A DNA stretch of 64,000 nucleotides, taken from positions 108,993 through 172,992 of the forward strand of contig NZ_NFVA01000003.1 of NCBI RefSeq assembly GCF_002264395.1, read 5' to 3'. This DNA is from Paenibacillus sp. VTT E-133291. Lineage in GTDB: Bacteria > Bacillota > Bacilli > Paenibacillales > Paenibacillaceae. Positions 24,809 to 32,684 of the stretch are shown here, piece after piece; the stretch's first letter is position 1; every line of letters starts with the position of its first letter. The position numbers and the translations under genes were made by a program. Below the pieces are notes generated by a model that ran no database searches, was not told the origin of the DNA, and saw only the letters and a list, made by a program, of their open reading frames with translations.

Positions 24809-26053
24809 CTATAGTGGTTGACAGCAACTCTTAAATTTTTTCCCGCTTCCGCAGAGACATGGATCATTTCTACCTGGAAGTAGTTTGGCACTTTTCCTGA
24901 ACGCCAGCATCTGCTCCGATTTAAGTCGGTTTGCTAGCAGTATCATTCGTTCATAGGCATATGAGTAGAATATTTTATAGCTACTGCAGAAATAATCAAC
25001 CTCAGTACGATCATGAACATCAAGCCAATTCCGGTTGCGTGGGCATCCCCCATTGCAAAAGCTAAGATATTCACACTTATAGCATGATTCATTCATATTG
25101 GGTTTCATTAACAAAAAGTCATCATATATAGGGCTGGTAAGCAGTGCTTCAAGGTCGGTATAGCCGATATTTCCTAACCTATGCTCTTCATCAATAAAGA
25201 AATCGCAAGGATAAGCATCCCCGTTGGTTTCAAGCACCATCATCTTCGGACAGCATAAGCTGTGAACGCACAACTCCGCCTCCCGATGCATGAATACTAG
25301 AAGCATATTCTCAAAAATACGAATGGGAAGCTCTGGATACCCCTCGTTGTACCACAGATCAAATGTACGGCATAAAAAGACTCCGTATTGTTCAGGTGTA
25401 ATTCGAAAGCGGCCAGGCATATCACTCTTCTGTGAAACAAAATCCATGCAAGGGATAAACTGAACATAGGGAAATTTTTGTTCTTGGTAAAATGCCATCA
25501 AATCGTCCGGTTTCGTTACGTTATCTTCATGGATCACCGTCAGAATACTATAGTCCACACCCTCATTCTGTAAATGGCGAACCCCACGCATAACTAGATC
25601 ATAACTACCTTTCCCCGAGCCCGTTATACGATGTGCATCATGAATGGGCTCAGGACCGTCCACACTAATCCCAACCAAAAAGTTATACCGTTTAAAAAAT
25701 TTCGCCCATTTCTCGTTAATAAGCGTTCCGTTGGTCTGCAGCGCATTACTAATCATTGTATGAGGTGGAGCGTACTTAGCTTGGAGTGAAATCACGCGTT
25801 CAAAATACGGAAGTCCGGCCAATAGCGGCTCCCCTCCCTGCCAAGAAAAAGTCGCTATACCTGATGATCTTTTCATGTACTGAGCGATAAATCGCTCCAG
25901 AAGATCCATATCCATCACCCGGATCGGTTGCTGAGGATGCCCCCCTGCTGTGCTGTAGTAGCAATAATCACAGGCTAGATTACAATCCTCTGAGACGGTT
26001 TTCCACATGACATTAAGGGTTTGTGGTCTTGTGGTCTGCATGCATGTTGCCAT
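24809..26053 (-). CDS. Anaerobic sulfatase maturase (radical SAM/SPASM) with SEC-C tail
   Basis: It oxidises the motif Cys (or Ser) of sulfatases to formylglycine without oxygen. The radical-SAM cluster motif is C24xxxC28xxC31 (SEDCNLACDYCYY), followed by the anSME-type segment TFSWQGGEPLLAGLPYF. SPASM cysteines for two extra clusters lie between about residues 265 and 360 (VHSLCCPKMMV, GDAYPCDFF, ESCYKCEYLSFCNGGCPRN, DYFCSSY). The last 20 residues are a SEC-C zinc motif with Cys399, Cys401, Cys410 and Cys411, as at the SecA C-terminus; this extends the protein beyond the roughly 370-residue anSME length. Start ATG 26053 follows AGGAGGGGC. A short ORF lies 61 bp upstream. A peptide-maturase role is a less likely alternative. 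Confidence 0.9.
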   Translation of the reverse strand: MATCMQTTRPQTLNVMWKTVSEDCNLACDYCYYSTAGGHPQQPIRVMDMDLLERFIAQYMKRSSGIATFSWQGGEPLLAGLPYFERVISLQAKYAPPHTMISNALQTNGTLINEKWAKFFKRYNFLVGISVDGPEPIHDAHRITGSGKGSYDLVMRGVRHLQNEGVDYSILTVIHEDNVTKPDDLMAFYQEQKFPYVQFIPCMDFVSQKSDMPGRFRITPEQYGVFLCRTFDLWYNEGYPELPIRIFENMLLVFMHREAELCVHSLCCPKMMVLETNGDAYPCDFFIDEEHRLGNIGYTDLEALLTSPIYDDFLLMKPNMNESCYKCEYLSFCNGGCPRNRNWLDVHDRTEVDYFCSSYKIFYSYAYERMILLANRLKSEQMLAFRKSAKLLPGRNDPCLCGSGKKFKSCCQPL

Positions 26054-26113
26054 ACGAGTCTGCCCCTCCTATGTATATACTATCTTTGTTAAAGCGATTT
26101 CCTATGTCTTCAA

Positions 26114-26176
26114 TTAAATCATAGGATGCAAATCATCAATGAGTAAAACATCACAGTTAATCGAATAATTGGACAT
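26114..26176 (-). CDS. Putative 20-residue peptide upstream of the maturase
   Basis: A 20-codon frame encodes MSNYSINCDVLLIDDLHPMI and ends with TAA. It has an excellent ribosome site (GGGGAGGTG, eight bases from the ATG after GGAGG), better than that of many full genes here, and lies 61 bp ahead of the radical-SAM maturase in the same direction, downstream of a terminator. A -10-like TATACT sits about 35 bp upstream of the ATG. It could be a leader peptide coupling translation to the maturase, or a small substrate. It contains one Cys but no CxPxR motif. Family unknown; only the reading frame and ribosome site are observed. Confidence 0.5.
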   Translation of the reverse strand: MSNYSINCDVLLIDDLHPMI

Positions 26177-26257
26177 AAAAAACACCTCCCCATAAACTAA
26201 TGAGAGTTCAGTATATTTGAGAATGGGATTCGTTTGATTACAGTATTTTAGCGAAAA

Positions 26258-26295
26258 AAATAGCCAGTCGCTGAATTTCCAGCGACTGGCTATTT
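26258..26295. terminator. Bidirectional terminator
   Basis: Perfect 16-bp stem (26258-26273 with 26280-26295, loop AATTTC) flanked by an A-run on one side and T-rich sequence on the other. It follows the leftward 102-residue hypothetical gene and insulates the maturase transcript from it. Confidence 0.88.
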
Positions 26296-26372
26296 AAACT
26301 TGTTAAGTACTTTTATCCCAAATTACAAACGGGGTCAGTTCCGTTTCGGGGACTTTAAATACTAATGTTGTT

Positions 26373-26681
26373 TCATGTTGTACGGACGTATTCCTTATTT
26401 GCTGTTTCCAACATTGATTTCCAATCTGCAAACTTCGTCTCTCTTGCTACATGACGATCAAAAAGCTCATCAGGTATGTCAGCAACATCTTCTTCTGTCT
26501 TTACTTGAAAGTTCCCTTTGATTAAAAATTCATCAAAACTCATCCAATTCGAATATTTTTTCATAAACTCTTCATTAAACAGCTTTTCAAAAGATATTTC
26601 ATTGGGATCTTCTTGATTCATTTTTTGACCTTGAAGCTCATTCATTAATTCTTCCATGGTCATTGGTTTTTGTCTTCTCAA
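26373..26681 (-). CDS. Small acidic hypothetical protein
   Basis: This is a 102-residue soluble, strongly acidic protein without cysteines, signal peptide or membrane helix. It contains MTMEELMNELQGQKM, SNWMSFDEFLIKGNF and EEDVADIPDELFDRHVARET. I do not recognise a domain. Start TTG 26681 has AGGAGTGG upstream; ATG at 26663 is a second option. It lies between a terminator and tyrS, on its own, and shows no link to the sulfatase locus beyond position. Confidence 0.6.
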   Translation of the reverse strand: MRRQKPMTMEELMNELQGQKMNQEDPNEISFEKLFNEEFMKKYSNWMSFDEFLIKGNFQVKTEEDVADIPDELFDRHVARETKFADWKSMLETANKEYVRTT

Positions 26682-26830
26682 ATTACCACTCCTAATTTTC
26701 TATTATGGTTTCTGATGATTATGTTAATCTATAAATCACACGAATCCTAATCTTAACATAATTTTTGCTTTTTCACCCTTCGTTTTTCACTTTAATACGT
26801 AAATGATAAGCTAACTACTCCAAATATAGC

Positions 26831-26866
26831 AATAAGCCTCCCTTATACATATAAGGAAGACCTATT
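26831..26866 (-). terminator. Probable tyrS terminator
   Basis: On the minus-strand transcript a 17-bp stem forms with three G-U pairs (arms 26850-26866 and 26831-26847, loop TG). It begins 14 bp after the tyrS stop. The downstream T-run is weak, so confidence is moderate. Confidence 0.5.
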
Positions 26867-26879
26867 AATATTATACCTT

Positions 26880-28139
26880 CTAGGACAATTTCACCAAGCT
26901 GTAGTTTTTCTTACCCTTACGGATAATGATAAACCGGCCACCGATCGCTTCATTTGCTGTAACTTCAAATGCTACATCGCTAACTTTTTCACCGTTCATG
27001 GAAATTGCGCCTTTGGTGATATCTTCACGCGCTTGACGCTTAGATGGCTCGATCCCGAGATCAACCAACCACTCTACGATGTTTTTGGATTCCAGTGTAG
27101 TTTCGTAAGTCGGCATTTCCTTGAAGCCTTGCTCGATCTCATCAGCTGTTAGGGATTTGATATCTCCACTGAACAGAGCAGCAGTAATACGTTTCGCCTG
27201 CTCCAGCAATTCTTCACCATGCACGAATCTGGTCATTTCTTCAGCTAGTGTTTTTTGAGCCTCACGTTTATGTGGTTCAGACTGTACTTTTTCTGCAAGT
27301 GCATCAATTTGTTCTTTAGAAAGGAATGTGAAGTACTTCAAGTATTTCACAACATCACGGTCATCCGTATTCGCCCAGAACTGGTAGAACTCAAACGCAG
27401 TCGTTTTGTTCGGGTCCAGCCAGATTGCTCCACCAGCTGATTTACCAAATTTCGTGCCATCGGATTTCAGCATAAGCGGGATAGTAAGACCGAAGGCTAT
27501 AGCTTCAGATCCTTCTTTTCTACGGATCAAATCCAGTCCACTTGTAATGTTGCCCCATTGATCAGAGCCACCAATTTGCAGCTGCACATCTTCATGCTGG
27601 TACAAATGCAGGTAATCTAGGGATTGCAGGATTTGGTAGGAGAATTCCGTAAAGGAAATTCCGCTGTCCAATCTGCTCGCTACAACATCTTTGGCAAGCA
27701 TCGAATTGATGCTGAAGTTCTTACCATAGTCACGCAAAAACTCAATAACATTGATTTTATGCGTCCAATCATAGTTGTTCACCATGCGAATTTGATTGTC
27801 GCCATCGGTTACGAACAGTTTTTTCATTTGTGCCGTAAGTGCATCCACGTTCGCTTGAACTTGCTCCAGTGTCTGCAAAGAGCGTTCAGACTGGCGTCCA
27901 CTTGGATCACCAATCGTACCTGTTGCACCGCCAATTAGAATAACCGGACGATGTCCTGCAAGCTGGAATCTTTTGAGTACCATGAACGGAATCAAGTGAC
28001 CAATATGCATACTGTCACCCGTCGGGTCTACACCGCAGTACACTGAAACGGATTTCTTGTTGGTCAATTCTCTAAGCCCTTCGGCATCGGTTTGTTGATT
28101 GATGGCATCGCGCCATTCTAGTTCGTCGATAATATTCAT
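26880..28139 (-). CDS. tyrS: Tyrosyl-tRNA synthetase
   Basis: This 419-residue class I synthetase attaches tyrosine to tRNA-Tyr. The HIGH motif is H45-IGH (DSMHIGHLIPF), the KMSKS loop is KFGKS in SDGTKFGKSAGG (about residue 230), and a C-terminal S4 RNA-binding domain covers about 350-415 (EPSKRQAREDITKGAISMNG, GRFIIIRKGKKNYSLV). The length is normal. Expression is controlled by the T-box leader upstream, which reads uncharged tRNA-Tyr. It is a single-gene transcript between its own promoter and terminator. Confidence 0.97.
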   Translation of the reverse strand: MNIIDELEWRDAINQQTDAEGLRELTNKKSVSVYCGVDPTGDSMHIGHLIPFMVLKRFQLAGHRPVILIGGATGTIGDPSGRQSERSLQTLEQVQANVDALTAQMKKLFVTDGDNQIRMVNNYDWTHKINVIEFLRDYGKNFSINSMLAKDVVASRLDSGISFTEFSYQILQSLDYLHLYQHEDVQLQIGGSDQWGNITSGLDLIRRKEGSEAIAFGLTIPLMLKSDGTKFGKSAGGAIWLDPNKTTAFEFYQFWANTDDRDVVKYLKYFTFLSKEQIDALAEKVQSEPHKREAQKTLAEEMTRFVHGEELLEQAKRITAALFSGDIKSLTADEIEQGFKEMPTYETTLESKNIVEWLVDLGIEPSKRQAREDITKGAISMNGEKVSDVAFEVTANEAIGGRFIIIRKGKKNYSLVKLS

Positions 28140-28250
28140 TGCCTAACACCCCTTAAATTAGTAGATATCCTATAACGAATCATCAGTCCGCCAAGCAAAT
28201 ATAAGGATAATTGATGAAGTGAAACCTATAAATCCCTATATTTAAAAACA

Positions 28251-28522
28251 AAAAAATCGCCCCCTTGTCTATTGTAGACATAGGGACGATTGAATAACCG
28301 TGTTACCACCCAGATTGCACCAATGAAACGCTAATGCTAAAACACAGCATTGATGCCACTCGTGACGAGATATCGTTCGCCATTCCGCTCGGTGTTAGCC
28401 GAGATACTCCAAAGTGTAATTCGTACTCTTAGTGTGTACCGGGTTTCATCAACCCCCGGCTTTCTGGAACAGGGACTAAGCTACTACTGGGCTTCTTCAA
28501 CGTATAAAGTATATAAGATTAC
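28251..28522 (-). ncRNA. T-box riboswitch (Tyr) of tyrS
   Basis: In the leftward leader the stem I region contains CCAGAAAGCCGGG and the specifier context GAATTACACTTTGGAGT, giving UAC (Tyr) at 28418-28416. The conserved T-box sequence TGGGTGGTAACACGG, which pairs with the tRNA acceptor end, lies at 28312-28298. A terminator follows (16-bp stem 28256-28290 with two G-U type positions and a T-run to 28251). Binding of uncharged tRNA-Tyr would favour the antiterminator and allow tyrS transcription. All elements are in the expected order and the specifier fits the gene. Confidence 0.93.
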
Positions 28523-28526
28523 AGCC

Positions 28527-28555
28527 AGTATAGTGAAATAATTCTTCAATGTCAA
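28527..28555 (-). promoter_or_regulatory. Promoter of the tyrS T-box leader
   Basis: TTGACA (28555-28550) and TATACT (28532-28527) are separated by exactly 17 bp, a near-consensus SigA promoter placed just upstream of the T-box leader. Confidence 0.85.
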
Positions 28556-28660
28556 CATCTTAAGCTAAGAATGCTGAGTCACACTCCTGCTGTGATGCAC
28601 TACTAGGCATTGCCTATTTTTTTCTGTTACAATTACGAAAAAAGAGGTGAACGACTCCGT

Positions 28661-29107
28661 ATGCTTGATCCAATCGATAATCATATTTTAGAACGCCTAA
28701 CTCAAAACAGCAGAATCTCCTACACCGATCTAGCTAAAGAAGTTAATTTATCAAGTGTAGCGGTTAAGGATCGTATTGACCGGCTCGTCAATCAAGGAAT
28801 TATTGAGCAATTCTCAATCGTCATTAACGCAGAAAAGCTAGGAAAGAAAATTTCCGCATATTTGGAGCTTGAAGTAGAGCCTTCTCATTTAAATCATATA
28901 GTCGGGATCTTGAAAGAAAATGAACGCGTAGCCGTACTTTATGAAATGACAGGGCCTTGCATCCTTCACATTCACATTCTAGTTGAGAACCTTGAAGAGA
29001 TGGAACGGTTTATGCATGAATCCATCTACTGTCTGGACGGTCTAGTCCGTGTAGAAAACCAAATCTTATTAAAGCGCCATAAAAATCAGGACGGTCTAAA
29101 TATATAA
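28661..29107 (+). CDS. Lrp/AsnC-family transcriptional regulator
   Basis: This is a 148-residue regulator. The helix-turn-helix (DNHILERLTQNSRISYTDLAKEVNLSSVAVKDRIDRLVNQGII) occupies residues 4-50 and the RAM/AsnC ligand domain about 65-145 (ISAYLELEVEPSHLNHIVGIL, YEMTGPCILHIHILVENLEEMERFM). Start ATG 28661 has GAGGTGA about ten bases upstream; the frame is open from 28610, but the extension is not part of the family. Such proteins sense amino acids and act as octamers. It is divergent from tyrS and convergent with the acetamidase-like gene; the target is unknown. Confidence 0.92.
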   Translation: MLDPIDNHILERLTQNSRISYTDLAKEVNLSSVAVKDRIDRLVNQGIIEQFSIVINAEKLGKKISAYLELEVEPSHLNHIVGILKENERVAVLYEMTGPCILHIHILVENLEEMERFMHESIYCLDGLVRVENQILLKRHKNQDGLNI

Positions 29108-29110
29108 AAA

Positions 29111-29138
29111 AAGAACCGACTTTATAAAGACGGTTCTC
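29111..29138. terminator. Terminator after the Lrp-type gene
   Basis: Stem AAGAACCG / CGGTTCT with an inner CTTTATAAAG pairing, starting four bases after the stop codon and preceded by an A-run. It could serve the convergent acetamidase gene as well. Confidence 0.7.
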
Positions 29139-29193
29139 CTCTGGTTTGGATCTTATAATGATTAAGAAATGATTGCTAATTATACTAATTCAC

Positions 29194-30750
29194 CTACTCT
29201 GTTTTAGATAACTTAGCTTTATAAAATTTCGCGAAATATTCACTGACCTGAGTCTTCTCTTTTACAACTTCTATTGGAGCAACGAGCTTAACGACCTCTC
29301 CATTATACATTCCTGTCGTCGCCCCGACTTTCATCTCTAGAACATTATTATTGTAGCTTATAGTTACTGTCTGAGTAGCCGGTTTCCAGCTCACCTTCGC
29401 ACCAAAGCTTTCAAAGCTGCTACGTAATCCCACTGCCTTGCGCTCCGAATCACCGAATTGGCCTTTATCGATCAAAGCATGCACGCCCCAATTACCATCC
29501 ACCACCTGTGTAATTCCGAAATCCGCGGACACAGACATCAGTGAGTACGCTTCATCCTCACTCAAATCCATTCCACCCATTAAAAAATCTTTCGTTTTAT
29601 GAGCAGCATCCTTCATCGCTTTGTCGATGGAAGAGTTTTTGAAGATATCTGTTTGTGCACTTACTCCGAGAGCCTCCAAATAATTCGCATAACTGAAGCC
29701 ATGCACAACCCATTCGTATTCATTTTCAAGTAATGGGAAACTTAACCCATTCAATTTTTTGTTAAGCGTTGCTTTTTTATGAAGAATGACTTGTATATCA
29801 CCAGTGACCGATGTCTCGATAGCCGTTCCGTTAATCTCAGAATCCCCTTGACCGGCATGCGGATCACCAATCGACAGTAGCGCACCCGGTACGGATACAG
29901 GGTAATACATCGTTGCACCTTCAGTAATCCGCCAATCATCTACATTGCCACCATTGTAAGAAGGAGGGACGGAATCAACGATATCTGCTTCTTTAGGCGC
30001 CACACCCATCGTGCCGAAGTGGAGACGTACTGGAATCTTTATACCTTTCAATACATCAAAGTTCTTATCAATCGTATTATGGTCTACAATTACACCTGGG
30101 TAGTCGATTGTCGGGTGCACTTGACCATCCGGATCGGTTTGCGCTGTCCATCTGTAGTTATAAACAGCTGTTGCATAATCCGTTCCACCTTCAGTATCCA
30201 TCTCATAGATGGTGACCACTTCACGTTTTTTCGGCTCCTCAACCATATCTCCGTATAGATAACCCCAGTTCGCCGCGGCATTCACGCCATAGGTTTTACC
30301 TGCGTATTTGTCATTTCCATTAGGTCTCAGCTTCATGTCCAAAATCTTCACTTCCAGAACATCCCCTGGCTCAGCGCCTTCTACTGCGATAGGTCCCGTC
30401 ATAATATGTACGCCTGGTCCACGAAGCGCTTCGTTCTTCTCCCCTTCTATCCAGTGAAAAATATCTTCAACACCCGCATCCCCTTTAATCATTCGGTCGT
30501 AATCATCACCGGAATGATGCGTAATTGCCTCGACCGTTACAATATCTCCTGATTGTACCGTTAAAGCTGGATTACCCTTACCAATATTCCCCCAGCGAAC
30601 AGTCTCCGAATTTGCCTTTAGAACATGAGTTTTCGGTTTATAAGCACCAATATCAGTGTCAGCATACATAACATTAACTGACGAATCAACTAGCAAAACC
30701 GTTGATAAAATGACACTAACCTTCAGGAATATTTGTCTTTTCATAGTCAT
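29194..30750 (-). CDS. Secreted acetamidase/formamidase-like protein with C-terminal stalk-like domain
   Basis: A signal peptide covers about residues 1-31 (IFLKVSVILSTVLLVDSSVNVMYA). Residues 40-420 match the acetamidase/formamidase (FmdA/AmdA) family: VQSGDIVTVEAITHHSGD, GPIAVEGAEPGDVLEVKIL, GVIVDHNTIDKNF, LSIGDPHAGQGDSEINGTAIE. It would release ammonia from short amides outside the cell. The C-terminal 90 residues (SFESFGAKVSWKPATQTVTISYNN, EMKVGATTGMYNGEVVKL) resemble the copper-amine-oxidase-N-like domain used as a wall or surface module in Bacillales. Start ATG 30750 follows a GAGGAGGAT-like site. It stands alone, convergent with the Lrp-type gene. Catalytic substrate is inferred. Confidence 0.85.
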   Translation of the reverse strand: MTMKRQIFLKVSVILSTVLLVDSSVNVMYADTDIGAYKPKTHVLKANSETVRWGNIGKGNPALTVQSGDIVTVEAITHHSGDDYDRMIKGDAGVEDIFHWIEGEKNEALRGPGVHIMTGPIAVEGAEPGDVLEVKILDMKLRPNGNDKYAGKTYGVNAAANWGYLYGDMVEEPKKREVVTIYEMDTEGGTDYATAVYNYRWTAQTDPDGQVHPTIDYPGVIVDHNTIDKNFDVLKGIKIPVRLHFGTMGVAPKEADIVDSVPPSYNGGNVDDWRITEGATMYYPVSVPGALLSIGDPHAGQGDSEINGTAIETSVTGDIQVILHKKATLNKKLNGLSFPLLENEYEWVVHGFSYANYLEALGVSAQTDIFKNSSIDKAMKDAAHKTKDFLMGGMDLSEDEAYSLMSVSADFGITQVVDGNWGVHALIDKGQFGDSERKAVGLRSSFESFGAKVSWKPATQTVTISYNNNVLEMKVGATTGMYNGEVVKLVAPIEVVKEKTQVSEYFAKFYKAKLSKTE

Positions 30751-30916
30751 ATCCTCCTCAACTCAACTTAATGTTATATTTTATAACATATTGTGTTTTT
30801 GAGTATAACAGATGGATTCCAGATTAACAATATAAATATTTATACACTTCTAAGCTTAAATAATAAGTTATAACTATTAGATATCTTTAATTATCCAAGC
30901 CCGCTTCTTCGTTACA

Positions 30917-30966
30917 TAAAAAAAACGCCAACACTTATTAGCTAATTAGCCAAAGTGTTTAACGTT
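30917..30966 (-). terminator. Terminator of the AlkC-like gene
   Basis: On the minus strand AACGTT and AAACACTT pair with AAGTGTT and AACGTT-like sequence (arms 30953-30966 and 30924-30936), followed by a run of eight T. It lies downstream of the leftward HEAT-repeat gene. Confidence 0.8.
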
Positions 30967-30997
30967 CTATCATCCATTCTAAAGTGATACTTCATTT

Positions 30998-31810
30998 TCA
31001 ACGTAGAGCAGTTATACTCCTTGTTGCCCGTGTTACAATCCGCTTCGTTTCCTTGGAATCCGAAGAAATCAACCACTTCTCGCTAAGCTGCAGCACCCAT
31101 TCCGGATTGCTTTTACTCGCATCGTTCAGCCAATTACTTACAGAATCCTGTACGTATTTTGCCGGATCTGATTTAAGTGGATCTAATAATGGAAGAGCTA
31201 TTGCTGGGTTTTCATTGAGCGCAATAATATGCTTAGCCCATACCCCATGTGGCCGCGTCAATTCGATCGCATATCTCCTTATGTTCGTATCTTGATCATA
31301 AACCCAGCTCTCTAAGAACTTAATGGATTCATCCAATTCTGCAATGACCGATTCCCTTAAAGCCATCCATGAAATCTCGCGTACCCCAAAATGATCATCC
31401 GCTGCAAAGGGACGGATATCCATTAGCTTTTGCGACAGACTTAAAGATTGATTTAGACCGATCATATAGGCAGCCCAACAGCGGACACTATCGGAATGAT
31501 GCTGCGCTAAAGCTGAGAATACTCGGACTTGTTCCGCCTCTGATTTGCATTCCAACACCTGTTGCCACTCCCGCGCAATAGCCGGTATGAGCTTCATAAT
31601 TTTCTTTTCCGATGAATCGCGAAGCCTTTGTAAAATTGGTTCGGATTCCTGTCCAAAACCTAGCTCGTCCAGCACATTTCCCAACAAAACCATATGGTCC
31701 ACAGCAAGCCATTCCGTTAGATTTACAGTCTGTAATTGTCCTTTATGCAATAGTCCTACAACTTCAGCAGGAATATCGCTAACTTTTCGAGCTCCCTTCC
31801 TATGCTCCAT
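30998..31810 (-). CDS. AlkC/AlkD-like HEAT-repeat DNA alkylation repair protein
   Basis: This is a 270-residue all-helical protein of HEAT-like repeats. The AlkC-type signature is DIRPFAADDHFGVREISWMALRESV, then FLESWVYDQDTNIRRYAIELTRPHGVWAKHI and DPAKYVQDSVSNWLND, matching the alkylation-repair superfamily that excises 3-methyladenine and related lesions by a non-base-flipping glycosylase action. It is cytoplasmic. Start ATG 31810 gives MEHRKGARKVSDIPAEV. It may act on bulky natural alkylators or only bind DNA; catalytic residues were not verified. Confidence 0.82.
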   Translation of the reverse strand: MEHRKGARKVSDIPAEVVGLLHKGQLQTVNLTEWLAVDHMVLLGNVLDELGFGQESEPILQRLRDSSEKKIMKLIPAIAREWQQVLECKSEAEQVRVFSALAQHHSDSVRCWAAYMIGLNQSLSLSQKLMDIRPFAADDHFGVREISWMALRESVIAELDESIKFLESWVYDQDTNIRRYAIELTRPHGVWAKHIIALNENPAIALPLLDPLKSDPAKYVQDSVSNWLNDASKSNPEWVLQLSEKWLISSDSKETKRIVTRATRSITALR

Positions 31811-31922
31811 AGAAATCTTCCCTTCACCTATGATTTTAAAGGCTTGAATAACCTTCTTCTTATATTTAGGATACGGGCATTTCTAACCATAAAGATGTAA
31901 TCTCATTTACAACTCATAATCT

Positions 31923-32603
31923 TTATAAATTTCTTTCGGAGACTTTATCATGGTGGATAAGTATAGTTCTGAACCCAGTCTGAAGTACCTCAGCTTTTAC
32001 CAACTCTTGCAATGCCATAGTAACCGCTTCTCTGCTCGCACCAATCAAATTGGCGATTTCTTGATGTGACAGTGGAACATTGATTTTATAATAATTATCC
32101 TCACTTTTAACGCCTAGTTGATCCGATAGCTTTAAAAGAACGCACAATATTTTATCATGCAGATTTCCGATGGCTAGGTTATGCGTTAACTGACTCATAC
32201 TTTTTATACGATCACTCAATACTTGCATTAATGACATCAAAAATCTAGGTCGAGTAGCTACGAATTCTTCAAATCTTACAGGATCAATTGTACAGATATG
32301 ACACTCTTCCATGGCTTCAATGTAATGATCTTTCGTTCCAAACGAAATCACGTTCATTTCACCAAAAACATTACCCTCACTCAAAATATCCGAAGTAAAC
32401 TGCTTCCCATCCGCATTCAATCGGTATAAACGCACCTTTCCTTTTTTCACAAAAAATAATCCTTCAGAGAAGATTGGCGGTGTTTGGATATATGTATTTT
32501 TCGGAACCACTATTATTCGAGTTAACTCTTCCATTTCCATTAGATCTTCCAGCGCTAACGATTGAAGCAAATTGAATTGAGATAAATAATGAATAGTCTC
32601 CAT
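31923..32603 (-). CDS. Crp/Fnr-family transcriptional regulator
   Basis: The cyclic-nucleotide-binding beta-roll (LFFVKKGKVRLYRLNADGKQFTSDILSEGNVFGEMNVI, residues 45-90) is followed by a long dimerisation helix and a Crp-type helix-turn-helix (LSHQEIANLIGASREAVTMALQELVKAEVL, about 175-205). No N-terminal cysteine cluster for an Fe-S centre is present, so it is not a classical Fnr. It is 226 residues, the normal size. Ligand unknown. It lies between the LLM oxidoreductase (separated by a terminator) and the AlkC-like gene. Confidence 0.92.
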   Translation of the reverse strand: METIHYLSQFNLLQSLALEDLMEMEELTRIIVVPKNTYIQTPPIFSEGLFFVKKGKVRLYRLNADGKQFTSDILSEGNVFGEMNVISFGTKDHYIEAMEECHICTIDPVRFEEFVATRPRFLMSLMQVLSDRIKSMSQLTHNLAIGNLHDKILCVLLKLSDQLGVKSEDNYYKINVPLSHQEIANLIGASREAVTMALQELVKAEVLQTGFRTILIHHDKVSERNL

Positions 32604-32648
32604 TGCTCCTCCCTTATATAACGTTATTCGTTATTTTAGTATACCGCA

Positions 32649-32679
32649 CAAAAAAAGCTACGTCCTAAGGACGCAGCTT
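32649..32679 (-). terminator. Terminator of the LLM oxidoreductase gene
   Basis: An 11-bp stem AAGCTACGTCC / GGACGCAGCTT (one G-U-type position, loop TAA) followed on the minus strand by six T. It begins six bases after the stop codon. Confidence 0.88.
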
Positions 32680-32684
32680 ATTCA

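Noticed and set aside
24809..26176. A classical RiPP biosynthetic cluster around the radical-SAM protein
   Set aside because: The radical-SAM protein looks like a sulfatase maturase and is surrounded by sulfatase genes. No peptidase, exporter or precursor with a recognised leader is present. The small ORF is reported with moderate confidence only.
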